Origin: Deltaproteobacteria bacterium
GTDB lineage: Bacteria > Lernaellota > Lernaellaia > JACKCT01
Assembly: GCA_020633895.1 (NCBI GenBank)
Contig: JACKCT010000001.1
Span: forward strand, 434,001-498,000
Length of the DNA stretch: 64,000 nt
Direction of reading: 5' to 3'
Under the pieces are notes generated by a model. It was not told the DNA's origin. It did no database searches and was given only the letters and a program-made list of their open reading frames with translations. This document shows, in pieces, positions 29,133 through 40,500 of the stretch (within the stretch, counting starts at the first letter, position 1; every line of letters begins with the position of its first letter). The position numbers were made by a program, and so were the translations under genes.

Positions 29133-30097
29133 GCCGCCGCGTGCTCATCACCGGCGGCGCCGGCTTTATCGGCCACCACCTGTGCCGACGAATGTTGGCG
29201 GACGGCTATGAGGTGGGCGTCATCGACAACGAGGCCACGGGACGTCGCGAGGACGTGCCCGAGGGCTGCGACTATCTCAAGGGCGACGTGCGCAACCTGG
29301 ATGACCTGGCCCGGGCGTTCGACCCGGCGCCGGATGTGGTGTTTCACACCGCCGCCCAGGCGAGCAACATTCGTAGCTTCGACAATCCGCAGGAGGACAT
29401 GGCCGTCAATCTGCTGGGCACGATCAACGTGGTCACGAAGTGCCTGGAGCTCAAGGTACCCAAGCTGGTCTATGCCAGCTCCATGACGGCGTACGGGATG
29501 ATGAACACATTGCCGGTCAACGAACAGACGCCCTTGGCGGCGATCTCCTATTACGGCATCGGGAAGGCCGCGGCGGAGAGATTCGTGCTGGCGACGGCGG
29601 CGCGGCCCGATCTGAAATCGCCGTTTTCGGCGACGTGCTTTCGCATGTTCAACGTCTACGGCCCCGGGCAGAGCCTGAGCAATCCGTACCAGGGCGTGCT
29701 GGCGATCTTCATCGGCAATGTCATGCGCGGTGAGCCCTGCCGGGTCGACTCGGACGGGGAGCAGACGCGGGATTTCGTCTACGTGGACGATGTGGCCGAG
29801 GCTTGGCGCCGGGCCGCGCACGTGGGCAAGGCGGATAATCTGGCGGTGAATCTGGGGTCGGGGAAGCAGATCAGCGTGAACGGTTTGGTCCAGGAGACCT
29901 GCCGCGCCTTGGGCGTCGATCCGGCGACGTATCCGTTCAATCATGCGCCCGAACGCCCCGGCGACCAGCGCCATGCCCAGGCCGATGTGGCTCTGGCCAA
30001 GAAAGTGCTGGACTGGGAGCCCACGGTCGATTTTCCCGAAGGACTCAAACGCACCGTCGCGTGGGCCAAGGACAACGCGGGCGGGGAGGCGGCTTAA
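29129..30097 (+). CDS. NAD-dependent sugar-nucleotide epimerase/dehydratase (extended SDR)
   Basis: A 322-residue extended short-chain dehydrogenase. The NAD site is GGAGFIGHHL at residues 8-17, and the catalytic pair is Y-x3-K in ISYYGIGKAAAE with the preceding serine in YASSMTAYG. NVYGPGQSLSNPYQGV and RDFVYVDDVAEAW are typical of UDP-glucose 4-epimerase-like enzymes. It probably supplies or edits the sugar used by the neighbouring glycosyltransferase and carbamoyltransferases. It overlaps its neighbours by 4 and 1 bases, so it is certainly in the same operon. Confidence 0.9.
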   Translation: MSRRVLITGGAGFIGHHLCRRMLADGYEVGVIDNEATGRREDVPEGCDYLKGDVRNLDDLARAFDPAPDVVFHTAAQASNIRSFDNPQEDMAVNLLGTINVVTKCLELKVPKLVYASSMTAYGMMNTLPVNEQTPLAAISYYGIGKAAAERFVLATAARPDLKSPFSATCFRMFNVYGPGQSLSNPYQGVLAIFIGNVMRGEPCRVDSDGEQTRDFVYVDDVAEAWRRAAHVGKADNLAVNLGSGKQISVNGLVQETCRALGVDPATYPFNHAPERPGDQRHAQADVALAKKVLDWEPTVDFPEGLKRTVAWAKDNAGGEAA

Positions 30098-31185
30098 TGA
30101 GCCAGTTCATGTCCGCCATTGAAAGCCAGTTGATGAACTTCAAGGCGTTCCGCCCGTTCTTCACGCCCGGCCGGGTGCTGCGCGACGCGGTGACGTTCCC
30201 GAAGGACTATTACCTGGGCGACGGCAAGACGACGCGCTTTCCTTCGATCATCAACCTGAACATCACCACCGTATGCAATCTGAAATGCCCCTTCTGCTTC
30301 AACATGGACATCCTCGGCAAACGCACCGAACTGTCCACCGAGCAGATGGAGGACATCGTCGATCAGGTCGCGGCGAACCGGGGCGGGCTGTTCCTCTCCG
30401 GCGGCGAGCCCTTCGCCCGCAAGGACATCTTCGAGATCATTGAACACGCCAAGTCCAAGGGCGTGCCCGTCGGTGTCGTCACCAACGCCACGCTCTTCAC
30501 CCGCGAGAAGGTGCAGCGCCTGTACGACATCGGCCTGGACGTGGTCGTCATCAGTTTCCACGGCACCGAGGAAGCCCACGACAAGGCCGTCCTGATGAAG
30601 GGCGCCTACAAGAAGACGTTGCAGGCCCTCAAATGGTTCGCGGAAATCTTCCCGTCGCCGGGGCCGATGATCAACTACGTCCTCACCGAGCACTCGATTC
30701 CCCATATGTCGGATTTCTTTAAGGAAATCGGTGATATCCCGAATGTCGCCAAGCGCCTGTCCCACCTGAATTTCGTGACGCCGGACGAGGCGAAGGCCAA
30801 CGAGACTTATTGGATGGAGAAGTTCGGCGAGGCGCCCCAGTTGCTGCAGTACGAGTACCACCCGTCCGACCGGATGTACGAGCCCATCATCCAACAGCTC
30901 GAACGCAATCCCGAGATCTTCACCAAGCCTGTCATCAATCGGGAAGAAATGAAGACCTGGTACTCGGATCGCTTCGATCTCAAGCGCCGGTGCGTGTTTA
31001 TCTGGAAGTCCACGTTCATCAACTCGGACGGGGATATGTACCCTTGTCAGTTCCTGATGATGAAGATGGGCAACATCAAGGAACATTCCATCGAGGAGCT
31101 GTGGAACGGGGAGAAATACCGGCGATTCCGCGCCCTTTTGCGAGAAGGTCTCACGCCCGGTTGCGCCCGCTGCTGCAAGCTTTAA
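30097..31185 (+). CDS. Radical SAM/SPASM protein
   Basis: A 362-residue protein. The [4Fe-4S]-SAM motif is C60-x3-C64-x2-C67 (TTVCNLKCPFCF), followed by LSGGEPFARKD and VVTNATLFT as in MoaA/PqqE-type enzymes. The C-terminal SPASM region has C299, C317 (MYPCQF) and a closing C-x2-C-C (GCARCCKL), so one or more auxiliary clusters are likely. Substrate unknown; SPASM enzymes act on peptides, sugars or small molecules. The ATG overlaps the upstream TAA by one base and the next gene starts 9 bases later. Confidence 0.9.
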   Translation: MSQFMSAIESQLMNFKAFRPFFTPGRVLRDAVTFPKDYYLGDGKTTRFPSIINLNITTVCNLKCPFCFNMDILGKRTELSTEQMEDIVDQVAANRGGLFLSGGEPFARKDIFEIIEHAKSKGVPVGVVTNATLFTREKVQRLYDIGLDVVVISFHGTEEAHDKAVLMKGAYKKTLQALKWFAEIFPSPGPMINYVLTEHSIPHMSDFFKEIGDIPNVAKRLSHLNFVTPDEAKANETYWMEKFGEAPQLLQYEYHPSDRMYEPIIQQLERNPEIFTKPVINREEMKTWYSDRFDLKRRCVFIWKSTFINSDGDMYPCQFLMMKMGNIKEHSIEELWNGEKYRRFRALLREGLTPGCARCCKL

Positions 31186-31194
31186 AATCCGCGC

Positions 31195-32898
31195 ATGATT
31201 GTTCTCGGGATCTCGGATAACCACGGCTCCGGCGCCGCGCTGGTGCGCGACGGGATGCTCGTCGCCGCGGTGAATCAGGAGCGCCTCAATCGGGAGAAAA
31301 ACTCCCTGGCTTTTCCCTGGGAGGCCATCGACGAGGTGCTCAAGATCGGCCAGGTCACGCCGGCGGACGTGGACCTGATCTCCGTGGGCAGCCAATTCAC
31401 CCCGGTCTTTTTCCTGAGACTGGTCAAGTCGATCCACCAGCGCGCGAAAGACTCCACCAGCCAGTTCTCGCCGATCTACGACCTCTACGTCCTCTATCAC
31501 CTGCTGGTCAAAAAGATTCGGCTGCTGCGTTGGGTGGAGATGCTTCTGTCCCGCGCCATGCTCACCCGACAGTTCCAAAGGCGTGGATATCGTTGCGATA
31601 TTCACCTGATCGAGCATCACGAGGCCCACGCCTACTCGACCTATTTGACCGGCCCGTTCGAGAAGGCCATGGTGGTCACTTGCGACGCCATGGGCGACGG
31701 CGTTTCGGCGACCGTGGGCCTGGGATCGGACGGGCGCATCCGGCGCGTTTTCGAGCAGGACGGGCGTTGCGCGTTCAATCCGTATTACTCGCGGATCACC
31801 GAATTGCTGGGCTTTCGGCCCAATCGCCACGAAGGCAAGGTGACGGGCCTGGCGGCCTACGGCGATCCGGAGAAGCTCCTGGCGGATTTTCGCCGTCACG
31901 CCCATTTCGTCGGGCCCGGATTTTCCCGTTTCCGTTTGTGGACCCCACGTCAGCAAACCAACGGTTTCTATGGGAAAATCAGGCATTATGGCCGTGAAGA
32001 TATCGCCGCGGCCGCTCAAAGGAACCTGGAGGTTCAGATCGGGGCCTTTATTCGTTATTGGAAGGACAAATTAGGCGCCGAGCACGTGACTTTGGCGGGC
32101 GGGATCTTCGAGAATGTGAAACTCAATCAGCGGGTGCACGAGGTGCCGGGCGTGGCGGGTGTTTACATCTTTCCCAACATGTCCGACGGCGGCTTGGCCA
32201 GCGGCGCGGCGTTGTTTTCGTCGCGGGCTCCGCGCCGTGCCCTTGAAAGCGTTTTTTTGGGCGGCGGGTTCGATCGGGAGGTGATCGAGGCGGCGGCGGC
32301 GCGAAGCGGCGTGGCCTACGACGAGCCCGAGGATTTGGCCGCCGAGTGCGCGCGCCTGCTGGCCGACTGGCAGGTGGTGGTGCGATACGCCGGGCGGATG
32401 GAATACGGCCCCCGGGCATTGGGGCATCGTTCGATCCTCTATCGCCCCGACGATCGCGCCATTAACGACTGGCTCAACGTGAAGTTGCGCCGCACCGAGT
32501 TCATGCCCTTCGCGCCGGTGGTGCGCGACGAGCGGGCGGCCGAGTGTTTTGTGCATCTGGACGGCGCCGAGTTTACGGCCCGGTTCATGAACGTCTGTTT
32601 CGATTGCACGCCGTATATGGCCGAAAAGTGCCCCGGCGTGGTGCATGTGGACGGTACGGCGCGGCCGCAGATTCTGCGTCGGACCGATGATGAGGAGTAT
32701 TATCGGCTCCTGGAACAGTTCGAGGCGTTGACCGGCCTGCCGGCCCTGGTGAACACCTCGTTCAATATGCACGAGGAGCCGATTGTGCATACGCCCGACG
32801 AAGCCGTCCGGGCGTTTCAACAGGCCGAGCTGCCGTATATGGCGCTGGGACCGTTTTTGTTGCGGGCCGAGGAGCACCGCATCGCCCGCCGAAATTGA
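31195..32898 (+). CDS. Complete O-carbamoyltransferase (NodU/CmcH/TobZ family)
   Basis: A 567-residue full-length enzyme with both halves in the normal order. The N-terminal ASKHA domain carries VLGISDNHGSGAALV, the metal motif H141-H142-x2-H145 (HHEAHAYSTYL), TCDAMGDGVSATVG and VTLAGGIFENVKLNQRV. The C-terminal domain has EYGPRALGHRSILYRP, RRTEFMPFAPVVRDER and ALVNTSFNMHEEPIVHTP. It transfers carbamoyl from carbamoyl phosphate through carbamoyl-AMP to a hydroxyl group. It is the second carbamoyltransferase of the block, the first being split over two genes upstream. Confidence 0.93.
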   Translation: MIVLGISDNHGSGAALVRDGMLVAAVNQERLNREKNSLAFPWEAIDEVLKIGQVTPADVDLISVGSQFTPVFFLRLVKSIHQRAKDSTSQFSPIYDLYVLYHLLVKKIRLLRWVEMLLSRAMLTRQFQRRGYRCDIHLIEHHEAHAYSTYLTGPFEKAMVVTCDAMGDGVSATVGLGSDGRIRRVFEQDGRCAFNPYYSRITELLGFRPNRHEGKVTGLAAYGDPEKLLADFRRHAHFVGPGFSRFRLWTPRQQTNGFYGKIRHYGREDIAAAAQRNLEVQIGAFIRYWKDKLGAEHVTLAGGIFENVKLNQRVHEVPGVAGVYIFPNMSDGGLASGAALFSSRAPRRALESVFLGGGFDREVIEAAAARSGVAYDEPEDLAAECARLLADWQVVVRYAGRMEYGPRALGHRSILYRPDDRAINDWLNVKLRRTEFMPFAPVVRDERAAECFVHLDGAEFTARFMNVCFDCTPYMAEKCPGVVHVDGTARPQILRRTDDEEYYRLLEQFEALTGLPALVNTSFNMHEEPIVHTPDEAVRAFQQAELPYMALGPFLLRAEEHRIARRN

Positions 32899-32913
32899 GG
32901 CGGGGCATGAGGG

Positions 32914-34551
32914 ATGCCGCGTATGGGTTTTGAAAAGCGACGACGCACGCCGCCGCAGGACGCCGACCGGGCCGCCGGGGGCGTGGCGCGCGTGTTGAAG
33001 ATCGCCGATGACGAGGGCGTGCCGGTCGCCGAGACCCCCCCGGACATCCTGCTGTTCTCGCCGCCGCCTTGGCTGGTGACGGGCCCGCCGCTGGGTTTGG
33101 CCGCCGTGTCGGCGTACCTCAAGGCCCAGGGCTGGCGGGTCAAGATCATCGACGGCAACACCAAGGCCTACCACGACGCCAAGCCCAAGGATCAACTCCT
33201 ATGGCGTTGGGAATATTCGGCGTTTTGGGAGGACGAGGCCGAGGTGGAGAAACGCTTCGGCGCGATGCTGCGCCGATTGGCCGAGGAAGCCGCGGCGGTC
33301 GGATCCTGGGCGATCGGCGTGAACGTGGTGCATCGCAAGGAGGCGGCGGTGGCCATCTTCCTGCGACGCCTCAAGGAGCTTCGACCGGACCTGCGCATTT
33401 TCGTCGGCGGACCGGGAGCGGGTTGGAAGGAATCCCGCGATCACCTGCGCGAGCTGGCCGGGGACCTGGTGGACGGCTTCGTGGTGGGCGAGGGCGAGGT
33501 CGTCTGCGACGAACTGCTGCGACGCATGCGCAAGGGTGAGAGCCTGGAAAACCTACCCGGATTCATGATCGCCGGGCCCGACGGCGAGGCGAAGTTCAAG
33601 CCGGGGCGCGTGATCCTGGACATGAACAAGCTGCCCGTGCCCGATTTCGGCGACTTCGAAATGGAGCACTACGACGACAATTCCCTGGTCGTGGAATGGA
33701 ACCGGGGATGCGTCGCGCGATGCACCTATTGCTCGGTCAACGACTTCTGGAACGCGTTCCGCTTCAAGGGCGCCAAGGCCGTCGCCCACGAACTCAAGAC
33801 CCTCCACGACCGCCACGGCATCGAGAAATTCGTCATCGTCGACCCCATGGTCAACGGCAACCCCGAGCACCTGGACGCCATCTGTGAGGCGATCATCGAG
33901 TCGGGGGTGAAGGTGCGTTGGTCGGCGGGCATCTCGCCCAACCGGGACGTGCCCAAGTCGACCTTCGTGAAGATGTCGGCGGCGGGGTGCTACCAACTCG
34001 AGTTCGGCGTGGACTCGGGATCGAACAAGATCCTTCGCAAGATGGGCAAGCGCTTCAAGGCCGACCAGGCCGGACGCATGATGCGCGACGCCCACAACGC
34101 CGGCATCGACGTGATGCTCTACCTGATCGTCGGTTTCCCCGGCGAGACCGACGAGACCGTGCAGGAGACCATCGACTGGCTCGACGAGTACGGCGAGTCC
34201 ATCGACATGGTGCGTTCGATCAATAGCCTGACCATCGAGGACGGCACGGCGGTCGAGCAGCGTTCCGAATTGTTCGGCGTGGAGAAGGACAAATCGGACG
34301 TGAACTGGCGCGACAACTGGCACGAGTCGGGCAGCTCGCCCGAGATGCGCAAGGCCCGGGTGGATCGGGTGATCGACAAACTCAAGGAACTGAAAATCCC
34401 CATCGAAGCCGAGATTATCGCCGAGCAGACCGCCGGCGAGGATGGACCGACACTGCCCGACTGGGGCGGGGCCACGCAGTCCGCCGGACCGAGCGCCGGC
34501 GCGGGAACCTTCGGCTGCGCGTCCTTCCCCACGACGGGTGACGAGGGCTGA
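32914..34551 (+). CDS. B12-binding-domain radical SAM protein, single module
   Basis: A 545-residue protein. Residues about 42-200 form a cobalamin-binding-type Rossmann domain starting DILLFSPPPWLVTGPPLGLA; the classical DxHxxG motif is absent and IIDGNTKAYH stands at the equivalent place. The radical SAM core has C266-x3-C270-x2-C273 (GCVARCTYC), DPMVNGNPE and VGFPGETDE, and a C-terminal tail runs from about 470. This class includes methyltransferases and ring-forming enzymes; the reaction here is unknown. Its architecture equals each of the four tandem modules of the next protein. The stop shares one base with the next start (TGATG). Confidence 0.9.
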   Translation: MPRMGFEKRRRTPPQDADRAAGGVARVLKIADDEGVPVAETPPDILLFSPPPWLVTGPPLGLAAVSAYLKAQGWRVKIIDGNTKAYHDAKPKDQLLWRWEYSAFWEDEAEVEKRFGAMLRRLAEEAAAVGSWAIGVNVVHRKEAAVAIFLRRLKELRPDLRIFVGGPGAGWKESRDHLRELAGDLVDGFVVGEGEVVCDELLRRMRKGESLENLPGFMIAGPDGEAKFKPGRVILDMNKLPVPDFGDFEMEHYDDNSLVVEWNRGCVARCTYCSVNDFWNAFRFKGAKAVAHELKTLHDRHGIEKFVIVDPMVNGNPEHLDAICEAIIESGVKVRWSAGISPNRDVPKSTFVKMSAAGCYQLEFGVDSGSNKILRKMGKRFKADQAGRMMRDAHNAGIDVMLYLIVGFPGETDETVQETIDWLDEYGESIDMVRSINSLTIEDGTAVEQRSELFGVEKDKSDVNWRDNWHESGSSPEMRKARVDRVIDKLKELKIPIEAEIIAEQTAGEDGPTLPDWGGATQSAGPSAGAGTFGCASFPTTGDEG

Positions 34552-37500
34552 TGCACGCCCACGACGCCAAGAAGACGATTCTGTCGCCGGAACACCTGAT
34601 GATCCAGACGACATCCCGGTGCAACTCGGGGTGCGTCATGTGTCCTTGGCCCGACACCGCCTCCGCCCAGCCCCAGGGCGATATGTCCGACGCCCTTTAC
34701 CGACGCATTGTCGACGAAGTGCGCGAGTTTCCCGATCTGTCGCGCATCATGCTCTACCTGATGAACGAGCCCCTGCTCGACAAGAAGCTGCCCGAGCGCG
34801 TGAACCTGATGCGCAAGGCCCGGCCGTACGATGAAATCTACATCGTCACCAACGGCCTTCTTCTCGACCGGGACTTGGGCGACCGGCTGATCGACTCGGG
34901 CCTGTCGTGGCTGTCGATCTCCATCCACGCCCTGGAACCGGCGACCTACGAGAAGATCACCAAGCGCAAGGACTGGGCCAAGCGCCGCGAGCCGATCGAG
35001 CGATTCATCGACCGGGCCATGGCCGCTCGGGGCGAGGACTTCGTGCAGATCAACATCACGAAGGTGCGCCCCCATATTTCCGACGAGGAATACAACGCCG
35101 CCGCCGAGCACTGGCGTTCGCTCGGTGTCCAGCGCGTCGATCTGGACGACGGCTATATCTCCCGCGCGGGCAATGTGGAGGTCTTCGGCCACCAGCGCCT
35201 GTCGACGCGCCGCACCAGCGGATGCAAAACCATCTGGGCGTACAAGATGGCCCACGTGCTCTACAACGGCGACGTGCTGCCGTGCTGCATGGACTGGCGG
35301 CGCAAGGCGGTGTTCGGCAATGTGGAGCGCGACGGCGGCCTGCTTAACGTCTGGCGGGGCCAGGGGCGCCACGGCTTCCTGGACAAACTGGGTTCGGGCG
35401 ACGAGTTGCCCGAGGACTTCCTGTGCGTGGGCTGCGAGGACGCCATCCCCGCGGAGGGCGCGGAGACGGTCGTCATCAACGAAGCCAAAAGCCCGCCGCC
35501 GCCGAAGAAAGCCGCCGTGCCCGTCAAGTTCGTCTCCAAGTCGGAAGCGGCGGTGACATACGCCGACGGCACTTCCGTCGCCGCGAGCGAGACCATCGTC
35601 CTTGCCGCCGCCCCGACCCCGGCCAAGGCGAACGGCCATTCCAACGGCAGTTCTAACGGCAGTTCCAACAGCAGCGCAAACGGCCATGACAACGGCGCGG
35701 CCGCCTTCGACACCGGCAGTTCGAATCCGATCATCGCGACCTACGACGCCGCCGTCGACGAGAGCTTCCGCAAAGGCGGTCGCGAGACCGAGCCGACGGA
35801 TTTTTCGAAGGGCGAGGTGGATGTCGTCTTCTTCGCGCCGCCGCCGTGGCTGACCAGCGCGCCGCCTCTGGGCTTGGCGTCGATCACCGGCTTCCTGCGC
35901 AAAATGGGCTGGCGAGTGAAGGTCGTGGACGGCAACGTGCGCCTGTATCATTTCGCCGGGAAGACGCACCAGAACCTGTGGGACTGGGAGCGCGGGCCGT
36001 TCTGGGAGAAGTACGACAACGTTGCGGGCGTCTTCGGCGAAGAATTGCGCAAGATGGCCCGGGAAGTCGCCGAACTGCGGCCGAGCGTGGTGGGCGTGAA
36101 CTGCGTCTCGCGCAAGGAAGTGGCCTTCGCGATCTTCCTGGACGAACTCAAAAAGCACCACCCGGAATGCAAAGTCTTTATCGGCGGGTCGGGTATCGGC
36201 CACTTCGAATTGCGTCGCCATGTGCGCAGCATCGTTCGCGACTACATGGACGGGTTCCTGGTCGGCGAGGGCGAGCTGATGATGCACAAGGTCCTCACGC
36301 GCATGCGCGACGGACGGACCTATGACGACATCCCCGGCGTGGCGACGTACGTCTTGGAAACCAGCGAGGAGATCTTCACGCCCCAGGAGGAGACGCCGGA
36401 CCTGGGCATCCTGGCGCCGCCCGACTACACCGATTTCGATCTGTCGGCCTATTCGTCGCCGAGCCTTATCGTCGAGTGGAGTCGCGGGTGCGTGGGGCGG
36501 TGTACATTCTGCAATATCAACGACCTGTGGAAGAAGGTGCGTGTCAAGGCGGCCGAGCAGGTCGTCGAGGAGATCAAGACTCTCCAGACCCGCCACGGCA
36601 CCGAGTATTTCTCCGTCGTCGATCCCATGACCAACAACGACGTGGACACCCTGGAAGCCGTTTGCGACGGTCTGATCCGGGAGAAAATCCACATCAAGTG
36701 GTCGTGCGGCATGTCGCCCAATCGGCGCCTCACCGCCGAGCAGTTCCGCAAGATGGCTGCCGCCGGGTGCTATCGCGTGGAATACGGCGTCGAGTCCGGT
36801 TCGGACACGGTGCTCAAGCGCATGGGCAAGGAATACAAGGCCGAAGTGGCCGAACAAATGATCCGTGACGCTCACAACGCGGGCATCATGGTCGTGCTAT
36901 ATTTGATCGTCGGTTTCCCCGGAGAGACGGAAGAGGACCTTCAGCAGACGATCGCGTTCCTGGAACGCAACGCGAAATACATCTCGCTGGTGCGCAGCGT
37001 GAACGGGATGGTCATCATCCACGGCGCGCCGGTGGAGCGAAAGCCCGAGGTCTTCGGCATCGGCGAGTTGGACCGGCTGGAGGACGGCTGGACCAACCGC
37101 TGGAGCGCCGGGGACAACACACCCGAGCTTCGGACCGAACGGGCGGCGCGGGTGACACGGAAGTTGAACGACCTCGGCATCCCGGTCGAGTTCGAGAATG
37201 TGGAAGAGGTTATGCCCAACGCGATGCTCTACGACAAACGCATGGACCAGACCAAGGAGCGCTTGGCCGCCGTCGAGAAGGATCTGAACGATCTGCTCGG
37301 CCTGATGGACAAGCTGATGCGCGGCGAGCCCACGCGGCAGGTGGTCGGCCACGACCAGTTGGCGTTGGTGCTCTGTCCCGTTTGGGGGGTCGACTCGCCG
37401 CCCCTGGGGTTGGCGGCCATGGCGGGCTTTGTGCGCAATCAGGGCTACGAGCCGATGGTGATCGACTTCAACATCGAACTGTTCCACAAGGCGAACGAAA

Positions 37501-40500
37501 AGCAAAAACCCTTCTTCGAGGAAGACTCTTTCCGTCATTGGACCGACGAGGCCGGCGCCGCGAAAATCGTCGCCGCCTTCACCAAGGAGATCGACGAGCT
37601 GGTCGACCGGCTCATCGACTCGGGCCGCAGCATGATCGGCTTCACGATCTATTCGGCCAACCGCTTGTTCGCCAAGGAAGTCATGCGGCGCATCAAGGCC
37701 CGCGATCCCAAACGCGTCATCGTCGTCGGCGGCCGGGGCGCCCACACGAAAAACGAGCGCCTGCTCTTCCCTCGCGATCTGGTCGACTACTTCATCGTGG
37801 GCGAGGGCGAGACGTCGCTGATCCCGTTGATGGAGGAAGTCTTCGCCGGCAAATCGGGCCAAGGGCTGCCGGGCGTGGACACCTACGACGGATTCGAACT
37901 CACCGGCTACGAGCCGCGCCCGCGCCTGCACGACCTGACGCTTCTGCCGCCCCCGGCGTACGACATGCTGCCGCTGGACCTGTATCGCGGCGACGAGATC
38001 CCCGTGCAGTTCTCGCGGGGGTGCGTGGCTCATTGCACCTTCTGCAACGACTCGCACAAGAACACGGGCTTTCGTTCCCGGCCCGGCAAGCACATGGCCG
38101 CCGAGATCAAGCAACTGGTCGAAGTCACGGGACGCAAGCGTTTCCGCTTTAACGACCTGCTGATCAACGGCAACCTGGAAGTGCTCGAGGAGTTGTGCGA
38201 CGAGCTGATCGCCATGGACCTGGGCATCAAGTGGATCGCCCTGTTCCAGCCTCGCGGCGACATGAAGGACGAACTGCTTTTCAAGATGGCCAAGGCCGGA
38301 TGCTACACGGTCAACATGGGCGTGGAGCACGGCTCGACGCGCATCCTGAAGATCATGGGCAAGGGCTTCAAGGTCGCCGACATGGAGCGGGCGCTGCGCC
38401 AGACGCGGGCGGCCGGCATCAACACGATGCTCAATTTCATCATCGGCTATCCCGGCGAGACGCGGGAGGATGTCGACGAGACCATCGACTTCATCCGACG
38501 CAATCGCGAAAACATCTGCGGCGTCACGTCGGTCAACGCGTGCATCCTGCTTGAGGATTCGGCCATCGAACGCCGCGCGATCAAGCTGGGCGTCACGTAC
38601 GACGACTATGCGACGCGGGACGTGAACTGGGTCCTGGGCGACAACACGCCCGACGAGCGCCAGGCGCGTCTGCGTAAGTTCGTGGAGTTTTTGGAAGCCG
38701 AGAACATTCCGTACCTGGTCACGAATCTCAAGGAACGCGCGGCGAACCTGGACGACCTGTCCATCGACGACATCGCCGCCGCGCCGGCCAACGGCGCCTC
38801 CAACGGTGAAACGCACGCCGTTCCCGGCGAATTGACGAATGTCGATCCCGAGCAGTTCGAATCGGTGGACGGTTTCATCCAAACCCGCGAGACCGGGTCG
38901 AACATCGCCGCCTACGCGACGCACGGCGACCTGGGCGGCGGCCACGCCGAGGACGACGGCTTTGATCCGGCCAAGGGCGAGCCGCGATGGGAGGTCATTC
39001 CCACGGACTACGCGGACGTCATCTTCATCAAGTGTCCCCCCTGGGGCGTGGACGTCCCGCCGCTGGCCATTGCCTACCTGTCCGAGATGTGCCGCCAGGA
39101 CGGCCTGAAGGTGCAGGCGGTCGACCTGAACGTGAAGGTCTACAACCGCTGTCACGATCGCGGCCTGTGGGATATGGACCGCTACGCCGAGTGGGCCGAC
39201 CCGAAATTCTTCCCCAAGACCTACAAGGATTTGTGGGAGTGGACCGGGCACTACCTCAAGCAGATCGCCGAACATCCCGCGCCGGTCATCGGCCTGTCCA
39301 CCAACACGGCCAACTACCGCTTCACCGTCGAGACGGCCCGCCGCCTCAAGGAGATGGCGCCGGAGAAGACCATCGTCATCGGCGGCACGGGTATTTCCAA
39401 CAGTTTCGACGTGGAAGAACTCACGCCCACCGACGCGGACTACCTCTTTTTCGGCGAAGCGGACATGGGCATCGCCAAGTTCGTGCGGGCCGTCGTGGAC
39501 AAAAAAGATCCGGGAGACATCGAGGGCCTGATCAAGGTCGGCACCGAGTTTACTTACAGCTCGGTGCAGCGGGCGATTGTCGAGAAGGGCCTGAAGGTCG
39601 CCAACCCGACGATGATCGAACTGAACCTGAACGAGTACAGCTCCTCGGCCGTGCCGCTGCTGGCCAGCCGAGGATGCGTACGCCGATGCACCTTCTGCAA
39701 CGACCATCAGATCTATCAGAAGTACCGTTATCGCGAGGCCGAGGACGTGTTCAAGGACATGGAGTGGCACGTCAAGAATCGCGGCACGTCCCACTTCGCT
39801 TTCCTGGACCTGCTGCTCAACGGCAACATGAAGACCCTCGTGGGTTTCTGCGATCTGGTCATCGAATCGGGCTACAAGGTGGCCTGGGGCGGGCAATGCA
39901 TCGTGCGCAAGGAGATGCGCGCGGACGTGTTGCAGAAGATGGCCAAGGCCGGGTGCATGAGCATCGTGTACGGCATGGAGAGTTTCTCGGATGAAACGCT
40001 CAAGCTCATGCGCAAGTACTACACGCAGGAGTTGGCCAAGCGCGTCCTGACCGACACGAAAGAGGCGGGCATCGAGCCGATCATCAACATCATCTGCGGC
40101 TTCCCCGGCGAGACCGAGGAAGACTTCATGCAGACCTACAACTTCATCAAGGACAATCCGGACATCGTCGGCCAGGTGGCGTCGGTGTCGCCGTGCCTGA
40201 TCAACCTGGGTTCGGAACTGTTCGATCGCTACAAGGATTTCGACATCCGCTTCCCCGAGGAAGACGGGTCGGTCAAGTGGTACACGGGTGATAAGTCCAA
40301 CACCTACGACATCCGGCTGCGTCGGGTGATGATGATTACCGAGCTTCTCGCCAGCCGCGACAAGCACATCCACACGGTTAACATCTACGACAACGACGAC
40401 AAAAAGGTCATGCGCGCCCGAGACGACAAGGCACGCTTCGACCGGGCCGTCGCGTCGGGTGGGTCGTTGCTCGGGGCGCCGCTGGTGGACGGGTCATCCC

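Noticed and set aside
36897-40373. Very long open frame (over 1100 codons) on the minus strand inside the giant radical SAM gene
   Set aside because: It lies fully antisense to conserved radical SAM modules, shows only codon-mirror composition (rich in H, R, V, D, L) and has no recognisable domain. Long antisense frames are expected in GC-rich genes with strong third-position bias.
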